A stretch of DNA of 64,000 bases, from positions 1,550,001 to 1,614,000 of the forward strand of contig NZ_CP149787.1 of NCBI RefSeq assembly GCF_037914945.1, in the 5' to 3' direction. The DNA is from Haloterrigena sp. KLK7 (GTDB taxonomy: Archaea; Halobacteriota; Halobacteria; Halobacteriales; Natrialbaceae). Both the position numbers and the translations under genes were made by a program. Shown one piece after another: positions 1 to 7,495 of this stretch (positions are counted from its first letter, which is position 1; each line of letters begins with the position of its first letter). The notes beneath the pieces were generated by a model. That model had not been told where the DNA came from and ran no database searches. It saw only the letters and a list, made by a program, of their open reading frames with translations.

Positions 1-761
1 TCCCCGTCACCGTCCCCGGCCCCGTCTTCCTCGAGGCTCTCGATCCGTTCGATCTTCCCGTCGAGCAGGTGGACGATGCGCTCGGCGCGTTCCGCGACGT
101 GGCGCTCGTGGGTGACGACGATCATCGTCGTCCCGGCGTCGTGGAACTCCCCGAAGAGGTCGAGGATGTCGGCCTCCGTGTCGGTGTCCAGATTGCCCGA
201 CGGTTCGTCGGCCAGCACGAGGGCGGGGTCGTTGACCAGTGCCCGCGCGAGCGCGACTCGCTGGCGCTGCCCGCCGGAGAGTTCGTTGGGCAGGTGATCG
301 GCCCGATCCGCGAGGCCGACCCGCTCGAGCAAGTCGCGGGCCCGCTCGCGGCGTCGCTCGCGATCGACGTTCTGGAACAGCTGCGGGAGCGCGACGTTCT
401 CCGTGGCGGTCAGCCGGGGCATGAGGTTGAACGTCTGGAAGACGAAGCCGACCGTCGTCCCTCGCAGCGTCGTCCGTTCGCGGTCGGTCAGCGCCGCCAC
501 GTTCTCGCCGTCGACGACGACGGTGCCCTCGGTCGGCGTGTCCAGACAGCCGACGAGGTTCATCAACGTCGACTTCCCCGAGCCGCTCGGCCCCATGATC
601 GCCGTATAGGAGCCGCGCGGAATCTCGAGGGAGACGCCGTCTAACGCGTGGACCGGTTCGCCAAGCTGGTAGGTCTTGCGGACGTCCTCGAGGGCCACTG
701 CCGTGCCGATACCGTCGTCGGGATCGGCACTGCCGGCGCCCCCGGTTCCCGATGTCGCCAT
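1..761 (-). CDS. ABC transporter ATP-binding protein, LolD/MacB-like (3' end outside window)
   Basis: This is the nucleotide-binding subunit of an export-type ABC system of the LolD/MacB class, which pairs with FtsX-like permeases. Walker A (GPSGSGKST) lies at residues 57-65. It is followed by the Q-loop (FVFQTFN), the signature LSGGQRQR, Walker B (LVLADEP) and the switch histidine in VVTHE. The ATG is at 761. About 253 residues are visible and the frame is still open at base 1, where the tail turns acidic and glycine-rich, so little is probably missing. The first 20 residues form a Gly/Ser/Asp-rich leader. The partner permease would lie to the left, outside the window, so the substrate cannot be read. 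Confidence 0.93.
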   Translation of the reverse strand, partial: MATSGTGGAGSADPDDGIGTAVALEDVRKTYQLGEPVHALDGVSLEIPRGSYTAIMGPSGSGKSTLMNLVGCLDTPTEGTVVVDGENVAALTDRERTTLRGTTVGFVFQTFNLMPRLTATENVALPQLFQNVDRERRRERARDLLERVGLADRADHLPNELSGGQRQRVALARALVNDPALVLADEPSGNLDTDTEADILDLFGEFHDAGTTMIVVTHERHVAERAERIVHLLDGKIERIESLEEDGAGDGDG

Positions 762-797
762 AGGTGGTCGACCACGGCCCCGCCGAAAAAGCTAGTA

Positions 798-1226
798 CTA
801 GCGGCGGATCGCGTCCACGAACTCGAGCCAGCGCTCGTGGTCGTCCAGCGTCGCCGAACGGGCTTCGGCGCCGAACCGCTCGCGCCGAAGGCTCTTCAGG
901 GCGTTTCGCGCGCGGTCGATCCCGACGATCGTCTCGACGATCTCCTCGCCCGTCTCGCGGTCGATCGGGGCCGACTCGAGGCGCTCGACGAGTCGTTTCC
1001 GTTCGGCGGCCAACTCCCGTTCGGTCTCCCGGACCAGCGGCTTCACGTCATCGGGGATACCTTCGACTTTCCGGGTCTCGATGATGAACTCCTCGAGGGG
1101 GAGGTCGTCGTCGCCGACGGTGATCGTCTCGGGGAGTTCCCGTCCGATGGTCGCGCTCTGGCGGTTGGCGCGCTCGAGGAGGTCGCGTCGGTCAGCGGCG
1201 TCCAGTTTGTCGGTTGAGCCTGTCAT
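798..1226 (-). CDS. DUF5788 family protein
   Basis: This is a 142-residue acidic soluble protein that I recognise as the haloarchaeal DUF5788 family; no function is known. It is predicted to be mostly helical, rich in Arg/Glu pairs, with no signal peptide, membrane segment or cysteine. It starts with ATG and lies on the same strand as the ABC ATPase at 1-761, separated by 36 bases, so the two could be co-transcribed. The family name is from memory; the coding call rests on codon pattern and family resemblance. Confidence 0.8.
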   Translation of the reverse strand: MTGSTDKLDAADRRDLLERANRQSATIGRELPETITVGDDDLPLEEFIIETRKVEGIPDDVKPLVRETERELAAERKRLVERLESAPIDRETGEEIVETIVGIDRARNALKSLRRERFGAEARSATLDDHERWLEFVDAIRR

Positions 1227-1263
1227 ACTGCGTGAATCGAGTGAGAACGCGGGACGGTCGTCG

Positions 1264-1551
1264 CTACCAGTCGGTGTCGTCAGCGTCGCTCTGGGGGGAG
1301 TCCCATTCGTTGCCGGTCGTCTCGGCCGCTGTCGGCTCTCCGTCGGTTGCGTCGCCCCGAACGAAGTAGTACACGATGAGTGCGATGACCCCTGCAGGAG
1401 GGAACAGGAACATCACCACGCCGGCGCCGATCGCCCAGCGGAGTTCGTTGTTCTCCCGCTTGGACGCGTCCCTGTAGACCCAGTAGCCGGCCCCGATTCC
1501 GAGGAGCAGCAGGACTGCCAACTGAATGAGTAGCGTTTCCGTGCTCGGCAT
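1264..1551 (-). CDS. small two-TM membrane protein
   Basis: This is a 95-residue protein with two hydrophobic segments, at about residues 7-24 and 39-62. They flank a short polar loop carrying YRDASKRENN, and an acidic tail follows that ends in DDTDW. I chose the ATG at 1551 because GGAGGT sits four bases before it, a good Shine-Dalgarno match. An in-frame upstream ATG at 1599 would add 16 residues. It resembles the small membrane proteins often annotated as hypothetical in haloarchaea, and I assign no function. Confidence 0.7.
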   Translation of the reverse strand: MPSTETLLIQLAVLLLLGIGAGYWVYRDASKRENNELRWAIGAGVVMFLFPPAGVIALIVYYFVRGDATDGEPTAAETTGNEWDSPQSDADDTDW

Positions 1552-1852
1552 AGTGACCTCCTCGCCGGCCTGTAACGGAACGAGCGCGAGTTCGATCATG
1601 CGATCACCTCTCGGTCGCGACTCGCTCGAGCGCTGTGACGCCGCTGTTGACCGTCGATCTGCGGGGATACCATGTTCATCTGTTTTCTACAGGCAAAAAA
1701 TAATAGATATCGAATATATTTCTTTCGTTTGTTCCGCTGCTATCTGGATAACAAGAACTGATAATTACCTCTCCTTTAATCGGGATGAGCCGCGTAAATC
1801 TATGGGAGAAGCGATAATTTCCCCGTTCGACGTTCCTCTAATCGGATGAACC

Positions 1853-1860
1853 TATTTAAT
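1853..1860 (+). promoter_or_regulatory. TATA-like box for the ABC-2 operon
   Basis: TATTTAAT lies in an AT-rich stretch (about 1680-1880) that contrasts with the GC-rich surroundings. Its centre is about 24 bases before the ATG at 1880, which is the spacing expected of a leaderless haloarchaeal transcript. The rest of the gap between 1600 and 1850 shows no gene that I can support. Confidence 0.5.
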
Positions 1861-1879
1861 AGCAGAACATATATGTATA

Positions 1880-2839
1880 ATGGATAGAAAAGACTTACTT
1901 AATACTGTGTCAGCAATCGAACTTTCCAACGTGACGAAGCGGTACGGGTCGGAGACGGCCCTCGGCGGGCTGGATCTCACGGTCGAGTCCGGCGAGATCT
2001 ACGGCTTCCTCGGGCCCAACGGCGCGGGGAAGTCGACGACGATCAATCTCATCCTGGATTTCATCCGCCCGACCGCCGGCGAGGTGCGCGTCTTCGGCCT
2101 CGACGCTCGAGCGGAGACCCTCGAGATCCGCAATCGGACCGGTATCCTCCCCGAGGGCGTGGAGACCTACGACCGCCTGACCGGCCGCAAACACGTCGAG
2201 TTCGCCATCGAATCGAAGAACGCGGACGACGACCCCGACGAACTGCTGGAACGGGTCGGCATCGCCGACGCGGCCGACAAGAAGGCCGGCGGCTACTCGA
2301 AGGGGATGGCCCAGCGGCTCATGCTCGCGACGGCGCTGGTCGGCGAGCCGGACCTCCTGATTCTGGACGAGCCGTCGACCGGACTCGACCCCAACGCCGC
2401 CCGCGAGATGCGCGAGATCATCCGCGAGGAGAACCGCCGCGGTGCGACCGTCTTCTTCTCGAGTCACATCCTCGGTCAGGTCGAGGCGATCTGTGACCGC
2501 GTCGGCATCCTCCGGGACGGCGTACTGGTCGCCGAGGACACCATCGAGGGGCTCCGAGACTCCATGCCCAATCAGACCCGCCTCCGCGTCCAGCTCGATC
2601 GGGTTCCCGACGACTCGGCGGGCGCCCTCGAGGCGGTGCAGTCGATCGACGGCGTCTCCGAGGTCTCGGCCGACGGAACGACGCTCGTCGTGACCTGCGA
2701 GGACCGGGTGAAGACGGCCGTCCTCCGGACGATCGAGGAGTTCGACGTCGAGGTCGACGACTTCGCGACCGACGAGTCCTCGCTCGAGGAGCTGTTCATG
2801 GCGTACACCGAGGACGACGCCCAGGGGGTGCAGCCATGA
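1880..2839 (+). CDS. ABC-2 type transporter ATP-binding protein
   Basis: This is the ATPase of an ABC-2 (multidrug, polysaccharide or Nod-type) exporter. Walker A GPNGAGKST is at residues 45-53. The signature YSKGMAQR, Walker B LLILDEPSTGLDP and the switch histidine in FSSH follow. The last 100 or so residues form the extension usual for this subfamily. The start at 1880 suits a leaderless transcript, while a GTG at 1910 would remove ten residues whose codons are unusually AT-rich. It overlaps the permease at 2836 by ATGA, so the pair is translationally coupled. The substrate is unknown. Confidence 0.95.
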   Translation: MDRKDLLNTVSAIELSNVTKRYGSETALGGLDLTVESGEIYGFLGPNGAGKSTTINLILDFIRPTAGEVRVFGLDARAETLEIRNRTGILPEGVETYDRLTGRKHVEFAIESKNADDDPDELLERVGIADAADKKAGGYSKGMAQRLMLATALVGEPDLLILDEPSTGLDPNAAREMREIIREENRRGATVFFSSHILGQVEAICDRVGILRDGVLVAEDTIEGLRDSMPNQTRLRVQLDRVPDDSAGALEAVQSIDGVSEVSADGTTLVVTCEDRVKTAVLRTIEEFDVEVDDFATDESSLEELFMAYTEDDAQGVQP

Positions 2840-3687
2840 GCGCGGTCACCGTCGCGAAGAAGGAGTTCGAGGACGCCGTCCGATCACGCAAGCTGATCGC
2901 GCTGACGGCGGTCTTCGCCCTCTTCACGCTCGGCGGAGCGTACCTCGCCGCGCAGCTCGGCGAGTTTTTCGCGGAAATCGGCGAAGAGGGTGCACAGGGG
3001 ACGCTCGATCTCGTCTTCGCCCTGCAGACGCCCGCGGCCTTTCTCGTGCCGATCATCGCGTTGATGGTCAGCTACAAGGCGATCTGCGGCGAGCGCGAGA
3101 GCGGGAGCCTGAAGTTCCTGCTCGGCCTGCCGCACACGCGTAACGACGTCGTGTTCGGGAAGGTCCTCGGCCGCTCGGCCGTCGTTGCCGCCTCGATCGT
3201 CGTCGGCTTCGCCGTCGGATTGGGCGGCCTCGTGGCCTTCGTCGGCTCCGTCTCGATCGTCGATTACCTCCTGTTTACGCTGGTGACGATGCTGTTCGGA
3301 TTCGTCTACGTCTGTCTGGGAATCGGTATCTCCTCGATGACGCGCTCGACGACTCGCGCGGCGGTCGGCGCGTTCGGACTGATCCTGTTCTTCCAGATGG
3401 TCTGGGCGATCCTGTTGCAGGTGCTGCTGTACGTCGTCGAGAACACGCTCGTCCCCGAACAGTATCCGGACTGGTACATCGGACTGGCCTCGATCTCGCC
3501 GGACGCCGCCTACGGCTCCGCGCTGGGGGCCGTCTTCGACGAATCGGCGCTCACCATGGCCAACGCGTACGGCGTCGAGGAACTTCCGCTGGTCGCGGAG
3601 CCGTGGTTCGGCTTCGTCTGGCTCGCGCTCTGGGCGGCCGTCCCGCTCGGACTCGGTCTCTGGCGGTTCGGCAGCGTCGATCTCTGA
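2836..3687 (+). CDS. ABC-2 type transporter permease
   Basis: This is a 283-residue membrane protein with about six hydrophobic segments: one near residues 20-37, then pairs around 65-80, 110-135, 140-165, 175-205 and 255-275. The layout is that of ABC-2 permeases. After the second segment comes the conserved patch CGERESGSLKFLLGLP, the cytoplasmic coupling region typical of this family. Its start overlaps the ATPase stop as ATGA, so the two form a two-gene operon. It is probably an exporter of unknown substrate. Confidence 0.93.
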   Translation: MSAVTVAKKEFEDAVRSRKLIALTAVFALFTLGGAYLAAQLGEFFAEIGEEGAQGTLDLVFALQTPAAFLVPIIALMVSYKAICGERESGSLKFLLGLPHTRNDVVFGKVLGRSAVVAASIVVGFAVGLGGLVAFVGSVSIVDYLLFTLVTMLFGFVYVCLGIGISSMTRSTTRAAVGAFGLILFFQMVWAILLQVLLYVVENTLVPEQYPDWYIGLASISPDAAYGSALGAVFDESALTMANAYGVEELPLVAEPWFGFVWLALWAAVPLGLGLWRFGSVDL

Positions 3688-3751
3688 GGCGGAGACCACC
3701 GATCGACTCGAGAGTACAACGTTTTTCCCGTCGCCCCGCGCCGTAGTAGCC

Positions 3752-4459
3752 ATGAAGACGGCAGGCGGTTCCGACGCGGCGAAGCGACGGGCCGGCGAAC
3801 GCGCCGCCGACGAGGTCGCGGACGGGTTCGTCGTCGGGCTCGGCACCGGGTCGACGACCGCGTACGCGATCGAGGCGCTCGGCCGGGCCGTCGACGACGG
3901 CCTCGAGATCCGCGGCATCCCCACCTCGTTTCAGTCCCGGCAGCTGGCCCTCGAGGTCGGGATTCCGCTGACGACGTTAGACGCGGTCGAGGGAGTTGAC
4001 CTCGCGATCGACGGCGCCGATCAGGTGGCCGACGACCCCGCGGCCGACGGCTACGGCGCGCTGATCAAGGGCGGCGGCGCCGCGCACACGCGCGAGAAAC
4101 TCGTCGACGCGGCGGCCGACCGGTTCGTCGTCGTCGCCGACCCCTCGAAGCTCGCGGCGACGCTCGAGCGATCGGTCCCGATCGAGGTGATCCCCGACGC
4201 CCACACGGTCGTCGCCGACCGCGTTCGCGACCTCGACGGTGAGCCGACCCTTCGGGAGGCCGAGGGCAAGGACGGGCCGGTCGTGACCGACAACGGCAAT
4301 CTCGTCCTCGACTGCGCGTTCGGCTCGATCGAGGATCCCGACGCGCTGGCGACCCGCCTCTCGCGGCTCCCCGGCGTCGTCGAACACGGCCTGTTCGTCG
4401 GGCTGGCCGACGCGACCTACGTCGGGACGGACGACGGCGTCGAGCGCCGCGACTACTGA
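3752..4459 (+). CDS. rpiA: ribose-5-phosphate isomerase A
   Basis: The enzyme interconverts ribose 5-phosphate and ribulose 5-phosphate; in haloarchaea it feeds nucleotide and aromatic precursors. Family motifs are clear. GTGST at residues 31-35 is the phosphate-binding loop. DGAD at 87-90 and KGGGA at 106-110 line the active site. Glu115 in HTREK matches the catalytic glutamate of bacterial RpiA. The length of 235 residues is normal. The ATG at 3752 follows the ABC-2 permease by 64 bases that include a T-run, so it is probably a separate transcript. Confidence 0.96.
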   Translation: MKTAGGSDAAKRRAGERAADEVADGFVVGLGTGSTTAYAIEALGRAVDDGLEIRGIPTSFQSRQLALEVGIPLTTLDAVEGVDLAIDGADQVADDPAADGYGALIKGGGAAHTREKLVDAAADRFVVVADPSKLAATLERSVPIEVIPDAHTVVADRVRDLDGEPTLREAEGKDGPVVTDNGNLVLDCAFGSIEDPDALATRLSRLPGVVEHGLFVGLADATYVGTDDGVERRDY

Positions 4460-4487
4460 GCGGTCTCGGTGTGACGTCGATATCGGC

Positions 4488-4892
4488 TCACTCGCGGCCG
4501 TCGTCCGGCGCGGCTCCGCGGCCCGCGAACAGTCCGACGGCCAGATACCACGCTCCAAGCAGTCGCGTCGCCGGCACCACCCACGGTTTCACCTCGAGTG
4601 CCGTCGGATTCGCGTAGGCGGTCCGAAGGCCGAGCCGGAGCGACGTTCGCGGCGCCAGCGCGAGGGCGATTCCCAGTCCGGCGAGGGGCCGCTCGAGGGC
4701 GGTTATCCCGTCGGGACGGCGGACGACTACCCAGACGACCAGCAGTCCCTCGAGCCGACCGATCGGGAGCGTCCACGGTCGCAGCCGGCCGTCTTCGGGG
4801 TTCTCGAAGGCGAGCCGTTCGGCGGGCTCGACGATCCGATTCGGAGCGAGAACCATGAGCAGCCCGAGCCCGAGCGTGAGGTATCGTCGCAT
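4488..4892 (-). CDS. membrane protein with internal ENP/LxPW repeat (paralogue of 4964-5404)
   Basis: This is a 134-residue hydrophobic protein of unknown function. It contains two copies of one unit, at about residues 15-52 and 80-117. Each copy carries xNP, then (R/K)PW, then a conserved R-L-x-G before a hydrophobic segment. It aligns without gaps over about 120 residues with the product of the neighbouring gene at 4964-5404, so the pair arose by gene duplication. The ATG at 4892 gives the N-terminus that matches the paralogue (M-x-R-x-L). It converges on rpiA. Confidence 0.8.
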   Translation of the reverse strand: MRRYLTLGLGLLMVLAPNRIVEPAERLAFENPEDGRLRPWTLPIGRLEGLLVVWVVVRRPDGITALERPLAGLGIALALAPRTSLRLGLRTAYANPTALEVKPWVVPATRLLGAWYLAVGLFAGRGAAPDDGRE

Positions 4893-4963
4893 ACGGCTAC
4901 GTCTCGCGCCAGTCGCAAAACGGTTCGCGAGCGGTCCGTCACGGACCGCGGCGGTCGCGCCGA

Positions 4964-5404
4964 CTACCGCTCCGTCGACTTCGGTCCGATCTCGGGCAGC
5001 ACCTCGTCGCTCCCCGTCGCCTCGTCGCCGCCCATCGATAGGACGACGACGAGCAGGTAGAGCGCACCCAGGGCTCGAGCCGCGGGCCCGATCCACGGCT
5101 TCAACTCGAGATCGTCCGTGTTCTCGTAGACGACGCGCTGGCTGAGTTCGATGACCGGCTGCGGGAGCAGTACCAGCACGAGCCCGGCCAGCCCGAGCAG
5201 CGCGCTGACGGGTGTCGACCCCTCTCGGCCGCGAACGAGCAGCCAGACGAACAGGAGCCCCTCGAGTCGCGCCCCCCATAGCGCCCGCGGACGCAACTCC
5301 GCTTCGTCGGGGTTTTCCAGGCCGATCCGCTCGCACGCGTCCATGACCGGTCGTGGCCTGACGATCTCGAAACAGCCGAAGCCGATCAACAGTTTCCTGA
5401 GCAT
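4964..5404 (-). CDS. membrane protein with internal ENP/LxPW repeat (paralogue of 4488-4892)
   Basis: This is a 146-residue membrane protein and the upstream member of a tandem pair, 71 bases before its paralogue on the same strand. The two internal repeats lie at residues 17-52 (ENPDEAELRPR) and 81-118 (ENTDDLELKPW). The hydrophobic segments after each repeat probably span the membrane. The C-terminus is an acidic tail that the paralogue lacks. No family name comes to mind, and nothing in the context points to a role. Confidence 0.8.
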   Translation of the reverse strand: MLRKLLIGFGCFEIVRPRPVMDACERIGLENPDEAELRPRALWGARLEGLLFVWLLVRGREGSTPVSALLGLAGLVLVLLPQPVIELSQRVVYENTDDLELKPWIGPAARALGALYLLVVVLSMGGDEATGSDEVLPEIGPKSTER

Positions 5405-5537
5405 CCTCGGCCGGCCGATACCACAGCCATCGTGAAAAAGTTCGACTCGGCAGCGCCACGGCGCCCGGTGCGACCGAACGGATGGCCGACGCTACTCGAG
5501 AACTGACGTCGATAAAAAACCGCTTCCGTGGCGAACC

Positions 5538-5705
5538 TTACAGGTCGCGGGGCTGGACCGTCTTCCGGTCGTTCGCTTCGGCTCGTCGCGCAGCGTCCTC
5601 GAGCAGCTCGTCGACTTCGTCGTCGAGCGCTTCGTAGAAGTCCGAGGCGACGTTCTTGTCATCGAGCGCTTCCTTCACGGCGGCTTTGACGATAAGATCT
5701 GCCAT
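5538..5705 (-). CDS. DUF1931 family single histone-fold protein
   Basis: This is a 55-residue protein matching the short haloarchaeal DUF1931 (NFYB/HAP5-like) proteins. The segment KAAVKEALDDKNVA reads as the first histone-fold helix, and a second helix (ALDDEVDELLEDAARRAEAN) is followed by a C-terminal KTVQPRDL. The family is thought to adopt a histone fold; whether this form binds DNA is unknown. It ends in TAA and has its own promoter (TATA at 5732-5739), about 30 bases before the ATG. Confidence 0.88.
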   Translation of the reverse strand: MADLIVKAAVKEALDDKNVASDFYEALDDEVDELLEDAARRAEANDRKTVQPRDL

Positions 5706-5731
5706 ACGATTCACGGATTCCGCTTTACCTA

Positions 5732-5739
5732 CTATAAAT
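5732..5739 (-). promoter_or_regulatory. TATA box for the DUF1931 gene
   Basis: On the minus strand this reads ATTTATAG. Its centre is about 30 bases before the ATG at 5705, predicting a leader of only a few bases. Confidence 0.5.
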
Positions 5740-5870
5740 GCTCTGGTTGCTATCGGGAATACGGGGGTTGCAGCGGTTGCTCCGCCTGTTTCGACGCCCG
5801 ACACCACCGGAAAGTATATGTTTGATGAATCACCGAGCGCGATTCGACCGCCGTCGACGGACGAAATCCG

Positions 5871-5904
5871 GCTCGCGCGCGCTGCAGGTCCGCTCGCGCG
5901 CGCT
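5871..5904. repeat. two 13-base direct repeats, 21 bases apart
   Basis: GCTCGCGCGCGCT occurs at 5871-5883 and again at 5892-5904, upstream of larB (ATG 5982). The 21-base period is two turns of B-DNA. A TATA-like AAGTATATG at 5815-5823 lies further upstream. The repeat could be an operator or just a CG-alternating tract; only its presence is certain. Confidence 0.5.
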
Positions 5905-5981
5905 TTCGTTTGACACGCGTTGGGCCCGACCACGCGCGAACGGGTCGACGCATTGGAGTACGTTCGCCCACGAGTGCGCGT

Positions 5982-6746
5982 ATGCGCGAACTGCTCGAGG
6001 CCGTCGCTGACGGCTCGCTCTCGCCGTCGGCGGCCGAAGCACAACTCAGAGGATACGTGACCGGCGAGGCCGGCCGGTTCGACGCGGCCCGAAAGCAGCG
6101 CCGCGGCATTCCGGAGGCCATCCTCGCCGAGGGGAAGTCGGCCCCACAGGTCGTCGCGCTCGCCGAGACCGCTCTCGAGACGACCGACCGAGCGCTCGTG
6201 ACTCGCGTCTCCGACCCGCAGGTCGAGGCCCTGGAGACGAGTCTCGAGGAGACGTTCCCCGACGCCACCCTCGAGCGCCGAGGATCGACGGTTCGGGTGC
6301 TGGCGGCCGACTACGACCCGCCGTCGCTCGAGGCGACCGTGGGAATCGTGACGGCGGGGACCGTCGACGGTCCCGTCGCCGACGAGGCGGAGGTCGTCTG
6401 CGTCGACGCGGGAGCGACCATCGACCGGATCGACGACATCGGCGTCGCGGCGCTCGACCGGACGCTCGATCAGGTCGACCGCCTCCGGGAGGTGGACGTC
6501 CTGATCGTCGCCGCTGGCCGGGAGGGGGCGCTCCCGACGGTCATCGCCGGGCTCGTCGACACGCCGGTCATCGGCGTCCCCGTCTCGAGCGGCTACGGCC
6601 ACGGCGGCGACGGCGAGGCCGCGCTCGCGGGGCTGCTCCAGTCGTGTACCGTCCTCTCGGTCGTCAACATCGACGCGGGATTCGTCGCCGGCGCACAGGC
6701 GACGCTGATCGCGCGAGCGATCGATCGCGCCCGCGAGGAGGGGTGA
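5982..6746 (+). CDS. larB: LarB, nickel-pincer cofactor biosynthesis (NaAD carboxylase/hydrolase)
   Basis: LarB carboxylates the pyridinium ring of nicotinic acid adenine dinucleotide and hydrolyses the phosphoanhydride. This is the first step toward the nickel-pincer cofactor of lactate racemase-type enzymes. The 254-residue protein has the family's N-terminal helical part with GxLSPxxAE-like spacing. A PurE-like domain follows from about residue 115, with VGIVTAGTVDGPVADEA and GVPVSSGYGHGGDGE. The ATG at 5982 starts at the conserved MRELLE; an upstream in-frame start at 5910 would add unconserved residues. larC, larE and a racemase gene are not in the window. Confidence 0.92.
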   Translation: MRELLEAVADGSLSPSAAEAQLRGYVTGEAGRFDAARKQRRGIPEAILAEGKSAPQVVALAETALETTDRALVTRVSDPQVEALETSLEETFPDATLERRGSTVRVLAADYDPPSLEATVGIVTAGTVDGPVADEAEVVCVDAGATIDRIDDIGVAALDRTLDQVDRLREVDVLIVAAGREGALPTVIAGLVDTPVIGVPVSSGYGHGGDGEAALAGLLQSCTVLSVVNIDAGFVAGAQATLIARAIDRAREEG

Positions 6747-6805
6747 TCTAACGCACCACGAAAAATATCTTCGGTGAACGCAACGCCAAACGGTGTTTGG
6801 GGAAG

Positions 6806-6853
6806 CTTATTTAACTTCACACCGGGTAGCTTTGGATACCGGCTCCGGCCGGT
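6806..6853 (+). promoter_or_regulatory. promoter and leader hairpin of the DUF7563 gene
   Basis: A TATA box (CTTATTTAA, 6806-6814) predicts transcription from about 6837. The leader would then open with the inverted repeat ACCGGC-TCCG-GCCGGT (6838-6853), a six-base-pair stem with a four-base loop. The ATG lies 15 bases further on. Most genes in this window appear to have no leader, so a hairpin at the very 5' end stands out. Confidence 0.5.
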
Positions 6854-6867
6854 GTGACCAGTACCCA

Positions 6868-7017
6868 ATGCCAACCTGTGACCATTGCGGCGCACACGTC
6901 TCCGAACGCTTCGCACGCGTCTTCGCCGACGAGAACGGTGAAATCCGTGCGTGTGTGAGTTGTTCGGCCAACGCTGGGATCGAACAAGCCGCGAGAGAAC
7001 GCGCGCGCGGCGCCTGA
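6868..7017 (+). CDS. DUF7563 family small zinc-finger protein
   Basis: This 49-residue protein has a treble-clef-like zinc site. CDHCG is at residues 4-8 and CVSC at about 29-32, with a His in between (GAHVSERF). An Arg-rich C-terminus follows ([10 protein letters not shown]). It matches a widespread family of tiny haloarchaeal zinc-finger proteins, which I name DUF7563 from memory. A nucleic-acid or protein-binding role is likely for such proteins but unproven here. Confidence 0.85.
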   Translation: MPTCDHCGAHVSERFARVFADENGEIRACVSCSANAGIEQAARERARGA

Positions 7018-7096
7018 TCCCACTGGAGCATCGCGACCGACGACCACGCGTCCCCGTAGCGTGACGCTTTTTACGCCCCGTTTCGATCGATCGCGC

Positions 7097-7351
7097 ATGA
7101 CCGAGGCCGACCACGTCGTCTACGTCCTCGAGTGTGCCGACGGGTCGCTCTACACCGGCTACACGACGGACCTCGAGCGGCGGGTCGCCGAACACGACGC
7201 CGGCGAGGGCGCGAAGTACACGCGCGGCCGCACGCCCGTCGAACTGCGCTACCACGAGCGCTACGAGTCGCGATCGGCCGCGATGTCCCGGGAGTACGAG
7301 ATCAAGCAACTCTCCCGTCGGGAGAAGGAGCGTCTCGTCGGCCTCGAGTGA
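7097..7351 (+). CDS. GIY-YIG nuclease family protein (UPF0213/YhbQ-like)
   Basis: This is an 84-residue single-domain GIY-YIG protein. [15 protein letters not shown] at residues 9-23 holds the two halves of the signature. The conserved Arg of the fold lies in DLERRVAEH, and the catalytic-type Glu in the C-terminal helix [10 protein letters not shown]. Stand-alone members such as YhbQ are proposed DNA endonucleases, although their cellular role is poorly defined. The ATG at 7097 gives the family-length N-terminus; an earlier start at 7061 would add 12 residues absent from the family. Confidence 0.9.
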   Translation: MTEADHVVYVLECADGSLYTGYTTDLERRVAEHDAGEGAKYTRGRTPVELRYHERYESRSAAMSREYEIKQLSRREKERLVGLE

Positions 7352-7495
7352 AGGTCTCGAGTCCGCTGCCCTCGAGTACGGGCCTGATCTCGTCGCCTCT
7401 CGAGCGACGGCGACGAAACCGGGTTCTCGTGCTAGTATTCTCCCGTTGGATATCCCGAAAAATAGATACTATCGGCGCCCCCTTGTGGGAACGAC

